Below, one piece after another: positions 36,960-48,693 of a stretch of DNA of 64,000 nt. Source of the stretch: Macrotrachela quadricornifera. Lineage: Eukaryota > Rotifera > Eurotatoria > Philodinida > Philodinidae. Each line of letters begins with the position of its first letter. The stretch's first letter is position 1. Location of the stretch: the NCBI GenBank assembly GCA_022393335.1, contig JAJEKB010021019.1:980280-1044279 (forward strand), written 5' to 3'. The position numbers and the translations under genes were made by a program. Below the pieces are notes generated by a model that worked only from the letters and a program-made list of their open reading frames with translations, was not told the DNA's origin and did not search any database.

Positions 36960-39490
36960 CTTCTTTATGGGCAAAATTGAGAGTTAAAATTCATTGATTT
37001 GATTTTGTAGGTAAATCACTACTCTACGGCAAAGTTCTAGTGAAATGGTTATAACTCAGCCCCACAGGCGCATGACCTCGAATCCTCTCAAGACTATGCT
37101 AGTTTCCGGGTTCTCTACTTATGCCTAAAGTATGAGCTCAAAAGTGGTGAATCACTTCGAATGGTTCTCTCGTCAGTTGGATCACTTTTAGGCTAGAATT
37201 CGATCAGTTTTCAACGCTACAGGTCAGAATATGGTGCTATCACATTGTTTCTAACAATATTTCTACATAATTCTATCATATTTTAAAGGATTCTGATAGG
37301 ATCTGATAAAATCTGACTGCTGTACTGGTTAAAAATTTTAAAAAATTCTTGTTCTTCAATTTCGCATAATTAAACATCACATTCTTATGTTTATGTTATT
37401 ACTAATAAAAAAAAAATTTTACCCAATATTATACCACTTGAAACAGCAGGATAAATAGTCAAAGTTTATGTACATATATTCAGTTAAACATCATTCTCAA
37501 TCTGAATATAAACTCATTTTGTCGAAATCCAAGACGTAAAAAACAACAGGTAGAAGAGAATTGAATGCAGAATATAACGAAATTTTTTTAAGAATATATA
37601 TATGTGCACATACAAGAGAATGGAAATATTTTATATGCCAGCATATTCTTTAGAAATAATAATAATCCTGATCAAATAGAAATTTTTTTGCAATTGATTA
37701 CTGAAACAAAAAACAAAGAAGACCTTTAATTTTTAATAAGAATGAAAAAGAAAACATATTACAGACGAATATTAAACTCAAACACATTCAGCCATTGTTA
37801 CACAATAATATACTCATATGATAGCTTCATCGAAAGAAAAAAAAAGCCTACTACCAAACAAGTAACGCTCGTCTAAAGACTTGCTCAGCTCTTTCGCGTA
37901 GGAATCGTGTTTCTAAACTATTGTCAAGCTATTCATTTATAAAATTAAAAAAAACCGAAGTCAGATTCAACTTCCTCCGTCTCAACTGCCTTTCGCCAAA
38001 CTTCATAAAAACAAATGCTTTTTGTTAAAAATTTGTCGTTTGTTTGAAAAATTGGGCTTCAAAAAGTTTTTATGAAACTGATTTCAGATTTGAATTCCTC
38101 ATCTTCGATTACCCTTCGGTCAAGTTTTACAGAAAATATTAATACAATGTTTTTTTTGATCTTGTGCAGACATACAATCAAGCAAGCAAGCAGACAATTT
38201 TGGTTTGCAAGACTCTTCTCAACGAGAAACAGAATACAACAAACCAAATTAAATTTTATAGACTCACATGGTGGCTTCATCAAAAGAAAAAAAAAGCCTA
38301 CTACCAAATAAAACAAACCAAATTAAATTTCGCTGATATTCTTTCTTTTTCTGGACAAATAGAAAGAAAAAATCAATCATGTTTAGATAAATATAATAGA
38401 TCAGTACGTGTGCGAACATGCAAAACGTTGAAAGAGATTAACCTTGGTACATTTAGTCGGCGAGTAATAGACTATCAATTCCTTTAGTGTACCTCTGCCT
38501 AATATGCTTGTCGTGGTCTAAATTTGTTTTTCCGTTTTCATATTGTAATAAGGTTTAAATAGAAGCAGAAGACTGTCCCATTTAAAAAAAACAACAAAAA
38601 TATACAATTCTGAACGATTCTTTTGTCATTAAAAATAGATTAAAATGGCACGATTTTAATCCGAATCTAAGTTTTTGATCAATATAAGTCGTTTATCATT
38701 AATTAGTTTTGGTGCAACCCTCTCCTTCCTAAATTGAACGCTATCCTATAATAGAAGGTCATTCGTAATAGAGCGTCACCTCCAAAAGTTTGATTCGCTA
38801 GATATAATAAAACGGTATATCAATCAATTTTGTACATATAGAGTATATTATTTAATAAGCACCAAACAGACTGAAAAAAAATAAAACAAAATAACATGAT
38901 TAACCTATTCTGACTTGAGTCATCTTTTTTCTTTTGGGCGATTTATTCGTTAAATCGGTTTGAATTCGTCTAGTTTTTTTCAGTCTTCCGAGGACTACAT
39001 ATATACTCTAGATATATATGTAATTATTATTGTATATAAAGCAAAAAATAATAATGTACTAATACAATCAAGCACTAACATAAATGACATTACTAATAAT
39101 AAAAATATCAGAAACAACCCATATAATAGATAAAACAAATAATAAGAATGATTAACAAAATGTAACAAGATCAGATAGAATTTGAAATAAGAATTTTATT
39201 AAGCCAAATAAACCAACAGAAGAAATACAACAACGTGCAAACAATAATAACGGTAACATACACATTGAAATAGAAGATGGAAAAAAACGAAAAGTACCAG
39301 CTACATATAGACATCAACAGGAGATGAATCATCGAATTGACTGAATCGATAGTCAAACAATATGTACAGAAATGAATAAATATAACCTTTTAATTAAAGA
39401 ATCTTTATTAATTTAGACATATCGACCAGAATTAAACAAAACAGCTACCAAAATTAAAACAAAAAGTTTCAATTAGTATTCTTTACTAAC
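36960..39490. other. AT-rich intergenic region, no gene seen
   Basis: A direct repeat containing GAAAAAAAAAGCCTACTACCAAA occurs at about 37826-37860 and 38268-38308, and an AAACCAAATTAAATTT pair at 38238 and 38313. An open frame ending at 38487 was considered but not recognised. Confidence 0.4.
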
Positions 39491-39492
39491 GG

Positions 39493-40402
39493 GTGGATCA
39501 TAAAAAACGGAACAAACTATTTTCTTCTTTTTAGCGCACTTTCCAAGACATTAAAGACTTTGTATTAGACTCATTCGATAGAGAATTTTTCGCTCTACAA
39601 AACTGTGAATCTTGTTTTCCAAAACAGCTTTTTCCACGGACAAAAAATTGATAGCCACTCATCCATCCAATTGCGATTGTCAAAATTTTTTTAAAATAAC
39701 AGCTCTACCAAAATTCGAAATATGCTGCAAAATACACTGTAAAATTTTGCATCTCGTGATGTATTACAATTTTAGAAAAAATGTGTGAAAGAACCATTTT
39801 CCTATTAATAATTGTAGAACAGTGTAGGAGTTTGTTCTCCGATACAGCTATGTCATTGTTTGTTTTTGATTCAAGATAAACTAAAGATCTTCGCTGTTCA
39901 GTATAAATGGTACATTATTTTATTCAGAATTAGATCCTGCATCTGATAGTATTGTAATAAAGTGTATATAGACCACCAACAACTGTTGGAGAGATGAAGT
40001 TTGAAAACACATTCAAAACAGAATCCTGCTAGGTGGTAATTCGAGGACTTTTGCGCCTAAACAATATCAGTGGGAACGTTCAAAATATCTTCGAAGAACA
40101 GAACAGAAAATTCTGTATCTGTTGATGCTGAATACTTTACATTTAATGGAGAATGTCATGAGTACAGGCTTTCACAAATCAATAGATATTCAAAGAAAAT
40201 AAAAGGAGGTCGCAATTGCATGGATGAGTGACTACCAATTTTTTCAAATTTTTGTCCGTGGAAAAAATTGTATTGGAAAGCAAGATTCACAGTTTTGTAG
40301 AGCGAAAAATTCTCTATCGAATGAGTCTAATACAAAGCCTTTAATGTCTTGGAAGGTGCGCTAAAAAGAAGAAAACAGTTTGTTCCGTTTTTTATGATCC
40401 AT
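39493..40402. mobile_element. Foldback element with ~195-bp arms
   Basis: Inverted arms 39493-39680 and 40205-40402 both contain GGATCATAAAAAACGGAACA, CATTCGATAGAGAATTTTTC and CATCCAT(C/G)CAATTGCGA. The spacer of about 520 bp has no recognisable gene. Confidence 0.85.
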
Positions 40403-40802
40403 TTGTTATTCAATCCGTGACAGTTAATTTAGTCATATATATTTTTCCTCTTTCATTAAATTATTTTAAGTTATAAAAAAAAATTTCTTATAGTATAATG
40501 TGATTTTGATCCCAGAAATGGAGGTCTAGTTTCACCAAAATATCGAGTTCATTTAAATAAATGACTAGAAATTCTGTTTTTATTTATAAAATGCTAAATA
40601 CAGTTACTATCTCTCTTCAATTTGTATTTCTAAATTTCATGTTATCACAATGGCAAAAAACAAAAAGATGAATTATTATTACTTTCAAAACAAAATTATG
40701 GTAAGCCGTTTCAATGGTTTCAATTTTTCTATTATTTTATTATTTTGCTATTCTCATTTTAGATTAAAAATATTGATCACAAGGAAGGGGTGTTAAATTA
40801 TA

Positions 40803-41666
40803 CCCAGTCAAACGTGAGAGTCAGAGAAGCGCGTGTATTTGCAAAAAATGTCTTAAAATCTGCATCGACATGCAAAATATTTTTTAAATCACCATAGACA
40901 TGCATACACGCGTGGAGTTGTGTTTTGTAACTACATGGATAGAAACACAAATTTTGAAATTTTTTAATAAAACATGCGAGATTGTGCATGAAATCGAGTC
41001 ATGCAGATACTCGCATGTGCTTCTCTTACATGTTCATACAAAACATATGTCTTGTATGAAAATGCTAAAACATTATCTGCGTGTACTTGCAAAATAGCGG
41101 GACATTCTATAAAAGTTGGCACGATCTTCTTATAGCTATATTATATTTATTTAAAACACTTCACTTTTTAAAATTCTTTATTACTGTTAGACTCAAATGT
41201 ATTTGAAATCAATTGCTTTCAAATTTCAAAAAATCAAAAAAATTAAAAATATCTGATTCTCGATGGTTCATCCTTGAATTGATGTTTTGAACAGCAGAGA
41301 TTAAAAATTTGATGAGACTTTTTTTTTTATTTTCCTGATAGTTTTGAATAAATTAATTTTTTTCATTAAACTGGTTTTTTATTTAAGATTGATTCTAATC
41401 AGAAAAATCTATTTTTCCACCTTAGTTAGATTTTATGCACGTGTGTATATAGCAGTTATCGGATGATCATTATAATAGTGTCGTGCATGTCCTCGCAAGG
41501 AAAAATAGAAAGCGTGTAGATGCCCAAACTTTCATGCATGCACTCGCGAATATAGTGAACTGTGTGACGCGTCCACACGCATGCTAGATAATAATGATGC
41601 ATGCGTGTATACGTAACGATAATATTGCATTTACATGCGTTTCTCAGACTTTTATATTTGACTGGG
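40803..41666. mobile_element. TA-flanked element with iterated TGCATGCG subterminal motifs
   Basis: Inverted ends CCCAGTCAAACGTGAGAGTC and CCCAGTCAAATATAAAAGTC with TA on both sides (40801-40802 and 41667-41668). About ten CATGC/GCATG words with nearby CGCGTG or CTCGCG occur in both orientations within some 250 bp of each end. Such iterations often bind a transposase; that is inference here. No coding frame was recognised. Confidence 0.75.
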
Positions 41667-41689
41667 TACTATCTCAATTTTGATCAAAA

Positions 41690-42480
41690 ATTGTAACCAT
41701 GGTCTAGAGAACGTCGGGACATTATTAAACAACCAGATGATACAATAAAAACTAGAAAAGAAAAGGTTTTATTTAAACAATTACAAAGAAGAAAGAAACA
41801 AATTAGTATAAAATTAAAACATGAACTGCCATCTTCGAAATGGTACCATCACTCCTTTCGGCATCATGATTTATCATTACAATAGTCAAAACAACATAAA
41901 AAAATCACTTAATCTAGTACATAAATTAGTACAAGAATTTCATTCTTGTTCACGGAGATCAAGCCGACAGGGACTGAAAAGAGGTCCAATGGGTGTTTTT
42001 ATACCAAAGGATGTTTTCAATATGGATGAAAGTTCATCAAAGTCTTTTCGATGACCAAAGTACTAATGTTGGTACTTTCATGTACTGCCCTGCACTTTTC
42101 TCTTACTTCCAAAAATCTTTAAATAGATGAAGACTTGCTTCTTCACCTGGGGTTAACTACAATGCAGATCAGTTTTTTCAGAATACATACGAAAAAAATA
42201 ACGCGATATAAAAAATTTGTCGAATTTATTGAAAGTCAAAACAATGAAAAGAAGGCAAAGCCACTTTCGAAAAATCCGATGAGACTTACTATACAGTATA
42301 TTCCTTCACTAATTCAAAGCTATATAGCTGAAGGTACATGTGAACAAACAAATAGACGAAGGTACTATGTCTGCTATAATAAAACAGTAGATCCAAAAAC
42401 GTACGAAAACAAGACATGAGTGTTTCCAATGTAATATTGACTTATGTGTTGTATCTTGTCCAAACTGTATCACACTTTGA
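41690..42480 (+). pseudogene. Transposase relic with piggyBac-like C-terminal Cys-rich domain
   Basis: The downstream part reads NPMRLTIQYIPSLI (compare the family pattern NPLRLTGRHFPS), then CEQTNRRRYYVCYNK. After a frameshift at about 42415 it reads HECFQCNIDLCVVSCPNC, the zinc-binding C-terminus typical of piggyBac-type transposases. The upstream stretch (41821-42050) contains MGVFIPKDVFNMDESSSK, which looks like another DDE-type transposase segment, so the relic may be a composite. Stops and frameshifts mean it is not functional. Confidence 0.55.
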
Positions 42481-43086
42481 AAAATTTTCAAAGACGTGTT
42501 TTTATAAAATAGAAATCCAGTCTGATTTATAATGAAATACACAGAAAACGAGACATTTTATTTTTCCAAAAAGATTCCACCCCTGAAAGAGTTAACTTGA
42601 CATTTATGGAACATTAACAAAGTTAATCTCTATAGTCATGTTAAAGGATTGTGTAGAAATTTTATTTGACTTTCAATTTTCTAAATCTTGAAATATACTT
42701 CTAATTAACTTTTAATCTAATAATAATTATCGAAATCGATGATTAAGGAAGATTTATAATTCTGATTTATCGTCTACTTTTAAAAAATCGTTTCTTCGAA
42801 CTATAATTGCTATATAATCAATGTTGTTTTTTATGTGAAATACGATTAATCATGATTTGATGCCGATTTATTTCGAAACCCCTACGATTTTCATGACATG
42901 AATAGTTATTTCTTATCGATGTGTATTATTTTTTTACATTTATCGTCAGTATTAAGCAAATAAAAACAGAAGCACTATTAATATATAATTTACTTCCTTT
43001 CTCATTCCCCATTTAAATCATTTCTTATCAAAAACAAAATACGTCTGCATATAAATACATGATGATAAAGTACATGCCATTATTAT

Positions 43087-43094
43087 TATAAAAG
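43087..43094 (+). promoter_or_regulatory. TATA box of the 7TM receptor gene
   Basis: TATAAAAG lies 78 bp before the ATG at 43172, a plausible distance for a short 5' leader. Confidence 0.4.
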
Positions 43095-43171
43095 AACGCA
43101 AGCTTTCTATGTCTTTCACCTTTACCTTAAATAATACTGCGCAATAATAGTTTTTTGGTAAATAAGCCTGG

Positions 43172-44203
43172 ATGCAGGTAGAAATGAATATGTCAACAAT
43201 TAAAACTGGAACTACAGTACCATGTGCAGATATTTTACAACAATCAAGATATCATAGTTTAACTTTATATTTACCAAATACAGAATATCTATTAATTTTT
43301 TTATTTCAATTAATTATTGTATTGTCTATTGTTAATAACTTATTAACCATTCAAACATGTCTTCGTATATCTATACGTATAACAAACCTTGGTATCTATC
43401 TAATACTTCTCTCATTCAGTAATCTAATACGTTGTGTATTCCTTGAAATATCACTTATATGTGATACAAAATCAATGCAACACACAGTACTATTCTATAT
43501 ATCAGCTATCTTCTTAAATCTATTAAATTTTTCAGCTATGTGGTATTCAAGTATGATTGCTTGTGAACGTCTTTTTATAGAATGTTTTAATTGTGCTTTA
43601 TATGCGACAAGACAACGTGCAACTCTTCTCTCACTTATCTTATTTATATTTATTTTGCTTACACAAATACCTACAATCTTATTATACTTTGGTGGATTTT
43701 CTTCATTGACGGTGATTAATATTTTAGCAAAAGTTGTAAAAAGTATTGAATTTAGTAATGTCTTAATTACATGTCTGTTACATATTTTAGCAAGTCTTAT
43801 CGTACTTAAATATATTAGTGTACATAAAGTTTATATTAATTTTGGAGAACAAGAATATTGGCTTGTTTGGAGACAACAAATGAAAAAACATATAGATTTT
43901 TTTATACCACCACTATGTTATATTCTATGTATATTGCCATGGTATTTTTTCAAACATGTAATTTATTCCTGTAATCGAGTTAATCCAACAGTAACTTCAC
44001 GTTTATATTTTATTTTGATAGCATTAGCAAATATACCATTTACAATGACATTTCTAATTTATATTTATCCATCGAATGTTTATATGAATGAATTTAGACG
44101 TTTAGAAGTTACGTTGATGACAACCATCTTCAATTTTGAATATCAAAGAAAAAGAACCGACAGTGATTTATCAAATACCACAAAAACTTCATCAATAAAA
44201 TAA
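43172..44203 (+). CDS. Rhodopsin-like 7TM G protein-coupled receptor, 343 aa
   Basis: A single-exon gene with seven hydrophobic spans at about residues 39-61, 73-97, 105-130, 150-173, 196-214, 242-262 and 277-299. The cytoplasmic end of TM3 reads CERLF, in the place of the DRY motif. TM6 carries CILPW in place of CWxP, and TM7 ends IYIYPS where NPxxY usually stands. The N-terminus has one Asn-Met-Ser site and no signal peptide; the C-tail is short and Ser/Thr-rich. The second Met (residue 5) and third (residue 7) are alternative starts. It should act in the plasma membrane through G proteins; the ligand cannot be told. The divergent motifs fit the large lineage-specific receptor families of bdelloids. 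Confidence 0.85.
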   Translation: MQVEMNMSTIKTGTTVPCADILQQSRYHSLTLYLPNTEYLLIFLFQLIIVLSIVNNLLTIQTCLRISIRITNLGIYLILLSFSNLIRCVFLEISLICDTKSMQHTVLFYISAIFLNLLNFSAMWYSSMIACERLFIECFNCALYATRQRATLLSLILFIFILLTQIPTILLYFGGFSSLTVINILAKVVKSIEFSNVLITCLLHILASLIVLKYISVHKVYINFGEQEYWLVWRQQMKKHIDFFIPPLCYILCILPWYFFKHVIYSCNRVNPTVTSRLYFILIALANIPFTMTFLIYIYPSNVYMNEFRRLEVTLMTTIFNFEYQRKRTDSDLSNTTKTSSIK

Positions 44204-44209
44204 TTTCAT

Positions 44210-45297
44210 CGATTTTGCTATCGAGACGAACCATTTGTTTTTTAATTCGATAAATACAAGAGATTATATTCTAAACTGTATAGCTTTGAAAGACGCTTAT
44301 GTGCGCTGTATGTGTTTGGGAATGAAGTTATTTGATAGAGTACACCAGAATGCATTGCATGGTGTTTTCAAAAATTTGTATTTTAAACAAGGCTAAAAAG
44401 ATTACGTTTACTGTACGATGTTAATTACTAAGATTGAGCAATTGTTGTTGAATGTTTGATTTATACAATTCAGATAAAAGATCATGCAGAAATCCTCTAT
44501 ATCTAAAATTTCAACTCATTTGCATATATGGACGAAAAATGGTGAAAGCTTTACTTTTTTTTAAAATTCTTACCAAAATACGTTCAATTTATCTAGTTTT
44601 TGTATAAAACTAAAAAGAAAATATTTCTAGATGACAATTTACTCTTAGATGAAAATTCAAAAATATTAGATGATAGGACACTTATATACTATAGTCTATA
44701 ATCGATACCATGTGTAGTATCACGGTCTCTATTATTGTTCTTATTATTTTTTAGAAAATACTGAATAGGTATTGCAGTGCAAAATGATACTTCATATTCA
44801 GCAGAGTATCTATGTTTGCAACATCTAGATAGTGAGATTGATTGAACAAGCTTTCAATAGAACTGGTCGTGACATAGTTATAATGTGTCTTATTTCATTT
44901 ATAATTAGTCGCTACTTGTTTATCTCTCGCGAATAAATTCTCAGAAACGAATTATAGCATCATCCAACAAGAATTTTATTTATGTGATGTATAAAGTCTA
45001 CTGAATCGGAAATTTTCATGAAGGAAGAGCTGCAGAAAATGACTTAGGAAAAATGGAAGGAGTTTTGATATGAGCCGATAGATAAAATCTTACACAAAAA
45101 AAGCAAAACCTGATTTCAATCGATAGTTTTTGACTAAAAATTGATTAAAATAGTAATGAACTTGAGAAAAACGCTTTTTACGCTTATCACGATTAAGATC
45201 GATTCAAATAAAATTTCCTTCGTATTTTGTATTACCTTGAGTAGTCTGCATACCTCTAGAATATTTTGTATCCTTAAAGAAAACCTTTCTATAAAAT
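44210..45297. other. AT-rich intergenic region, no gene seen
   Basis: No coding frame or repeat structure was recognised. Confidence 0.4.
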
Positions 45298-45643
45298 AAT
45301 TGGACATGTCCCGTTCAAATTAAAGTTCTCACTGTCAAACTAAAAATTTAAAATATTGCGTGTCCATAGCATACTTAGAGGAAGTTTTCCTCACTATTCT
45401 AAGGACAAAACATAGCGTTGTTTGGAACATATAAAAGAGTGCCCTTGACAATTCTAAGATTAGCCAGAACAACACTGTTTTATTCTTAGAATAGTGGGGA
45501 AAACCTCCTCTAATTCATTTTATACCTCAATTGCACATACGTAGAATATTAAGCAACTTGCTCTAAGTATGCTATGGACACGTAATATTTTAAATTTTTT
45601 AGTTTGCCAATGAGAGCTTCAATTTGACTCGAATATATCCAAT
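45298..45643. mobile_element. Foldback MITE with ~130-bp arms
   Basis: Arms contain TCAAATTRAAG at the ends and the shared core GTGTCCATAGCATACTTAGAG (near 45360 and, inverted, 45570). An inner pair, CTATTCTAAG/CTTAGAATAG, follows. No coding capacity. Confidence 0.75.
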
Positions 45644-45779
45644 CTTTTTGATAAACAATACAAACTGTTCCACTGTTAGTTATAAGATTTTCTCAGATAA
45701 ACTTTGAATCGAACTAAAAACAAAATTTTTTAGAATAGATAATGAATTTAATCGATACTATAGAAAAATTTGTCCTGTT

Positions 45780-46905
45780 TCTGAATTAGATCTAAAGACA
45801 ATTCATGAAAAATTTCTAACAACTTTGAGACCAATGCTCCATCATATCCAACAGTTGCAAGATGGGTAAAACGTTTTCGGGAAGGAAGAAAGGATATTAA
45901 TGATGATCTTCGGTCTGCTTCTCCACTATCCGAACTTACAGATGAAAATATGTAATTTCTTCGACAAGTTATCACCAATGATCCACATTTCCACCTATGA
46001 TGAAATTATAGCAGAAACGTTTCTCTCTTATAGTACAATAGAACGAATTATCCACAATTGTTTCAAGATGAAGAAAAGCATAAACGAGTTAGACTTTGCC
46101 GGGAAAATTTAGCAAAATTTCAAGGTGGTTCCTGGCGATTATGCGATATGATAAGAGGTGATGAAACGTGAATTTACTATAGGCAAATTCATTACAAGAC
46201 AACAAACAAAAGCTAGGTCGGCGAAGGTGAATCATCAACTACTATCGTTCGTCGAAGTAAAGGCGACAGCAAGGTTTTGACCCAAGAATAGGACATATGC
46301 ATGTTTGTAGAGAAAAACTTTCTCTATCCAACGTTATATGTCTTATCGAATTCTGTTGTGCATCGTGGGAGGATGAATTTTGGCTTGGATCTGTGCGGTT
46401 TTTACTTTAGTTTACAGTGCGCCAGCATCAAAATTGCACAGACTCAAGTCAGAATTTACACTTTCACGGTGCACAACAGAATTCAATAATATATATACCA
46501 TTGGATAGAGAAAATTTTTCTCTACAAACCTATATATGCCCTGTTCTTGGGTCAAAAAATGACCTAAAACTTGCTGTCACCTTTGAACTGAAAAAATTAT
46601 TTTATGTATTCTTTAAATGAAATGGTCCTATTCTTATTGTTAGATTGAAAATTGCCTCAAGCCTGCCGTCAAGGAAATATGGAAATAAAAAAAAGTCATC
46701 AGGTACAAAAGATATCAAATTGCTTGAAGACAATGCTCGACCTTATACTCATTCCGATGTTATTAATCATTTAACAGAAGAAAGTGTCATTATAATGCCG
46801 CATCCACCATATTCATCTGACCTTGCACCATGTGATTATTGGCTTAATGACCTAAGTATAACTTTTTATTTTCAAACAATTAAAAAAGAATTTGACCATT
46901 GAACA
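45780..46905 (+). pseudogene. Mariner (DD34D) transposase pseudogene with nested insertion
   Basis: The N-terminal half contains an HTH and linker (ARWVKRFREGRKDINDDLRSAS, about 45845-45930). Then come stops and shifts, LAKFQGGSWRLCDMIRGDET near 46110-46170, and after a nested element the C-terminal half (46645-46902) with LLEDNARPYTH and PHPPYSSDLAPCDYWL. From the Asp of EDNARPY to the Asp of PCDYW there are 34 residues, the mariner spacing, so these two catalytic residues survive. It is inactivated by stops, frameshifts and the insertion. It belongs to a different mariner lineage from the one at 5065-6064. Confidence 0.88.
46258..46592. mobile_element. MITE nested in the mariner relic
   Basis: Inverted ends AAGGCGACAGCAAG (left) and AAGGTGACAGCAAG (right, reverse-complemented). 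The arms continue through TTGACCCAAGAAYAGGRCATAT and GTTTGTAGAGAAAAA to GAATTCTGTTGTGCA. The right arm has about 13 extra bases (ATGACCTAAAACT region). No coding capacity. Confidence 0.8.
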
Positions 46906-48690
46906 AATTGTTTGTATCTGTTCTCATCAAAACAATAAATAAAATTCCGTTCTGTTCTATCTGTCGATCTACAGAACTATATAACTGTTATCTATCTAAC
47001 TACATTGTCAAAAAAGTAGAGTAATAAATCATGCAATACATTCTATAAATCCTTTAAAAATGTGTATCAATTTCATAATTATTTCATCGCTATAATAGCC
47101 TTTCCAAGATTTATTATGATATTTTTGCATAACTCTTTATAACATTTATTCTTGTTTCAGCTACGTTATCTATGTACCGATTAGTCTACATAATTATGTG
47201 CTTATAAAAGTGATAAAAAAATAAAAACTTATGAACAGAAAAACATCATCATGAGAAAAATAACGCAAATAAAAACGTTAATAACAAAACCAGACGAATA
47301 TAAAAGAAATAAGCAAGGAAAAAAAACTAAGAAATTTATTCAAATAAATGTATAGCAAAAACAAAACGTTTCTATTTCAAAATAAAGGAACACCATAAAA
47401 ACAATTATCTTGAATCGTTAACATCTTCCGACACCTGAAGACTGTAACACATATAAAAAAAAAGAGTAAAAACAAACTGAAAAGTCAAATAAAAATGGTA
47501 ATAAAAAAAAAAGATTTCTATGTAACAATTTAAGTCACTATAAGATAAAAATTTGTTTATTTTCATACGTCTTTTACTCATGAAGTGCATAACGTTGACA
47601 CTATATAAAATTAATTATTCACTTATTAGATCTTTTTTAGTGTTTTTTTTAACTGCTGTAGTAGTGTATGGTGACATAGTCAGTGTATTTTTTCTAGCGT
47701 TCCATTGTATGTCAATAAACAATCAATAAATCAATCATACTTGATATAATATCATTTATAAATAATATATTACTATTTTTATCTATTGATTTATTTATTA
47801 GTATCATACAAAATATATTTTCATTAATGGATGTAACTTTTAATTATAAAGACATATCAAAATTGAATATTTTGATGTAATTTATATTTATATATGTATT
47901 TCTGAATTCATTAAATCTTCATCATTACTGATTTTGTTTGCATATTGTATATTTATATATTCGACTCTAGGATTCGAGATAACATTTAATTATGTATATT
48001 TTTATCATTATTAAATCTATTGGGAATTTGAGTTGGTTCAAATGATTATAGTTAAAAATTATTATACATTCTGCCTATTAAATTTTATATTAATTGATTA
48101 TACATTCTATTCGATATTGTATTATATACCTATATTATTTTTTTTTGCTCAATTGAAAATCATCTCCAATTAACTAATGATAAACTATTTCATTCATTAG
48201 TAATTTTAATTGTATTGAAATATTATATTTTTTCTGCCATCACTACCTCATTTTATATAAAAATAAATTGTAGAATTATTTACAAAGATTTTACTGATAT
48301 TTATTTATTGAAATTTTGATAAATAATACTTTTTAAATGATTTTTAGTTTCTTCTTAAAAAAACATTTTTATCAATTTTTGTAAGCGTAAAATAATTTTT
48401 ATTACTGACACATATTATAAATTTGTAATAATAGCAGATAATTTATTTATTTTAAATGCATAAATATTCTCTAGAAACATATTTGAATAGAATTTCATAT
48501 TGCTCATTTATGACGTTGTCTATTGGAAAAGCTTCAGATCATTTTAAAACAAGTTTGTTTTATATAGTGAATGATATGCCATAAAGCCAATAACTGTAAG
48601 TTAGTTTTTTTTTAAATAAAATAATAAATTCAAGTTAGACTTGGTTGCTATCTATACAAAAAAAATTTAAATGAAATAATAATATATATT
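46906..48690. other. Very AT-rich intergenic region, no gene seen
   Basis: Long A/T tracts; no coding exon, RNA gene or inverted-repeat element was recognised. Confidence 0.4.
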
Positions 48691-48693
48691 AAA

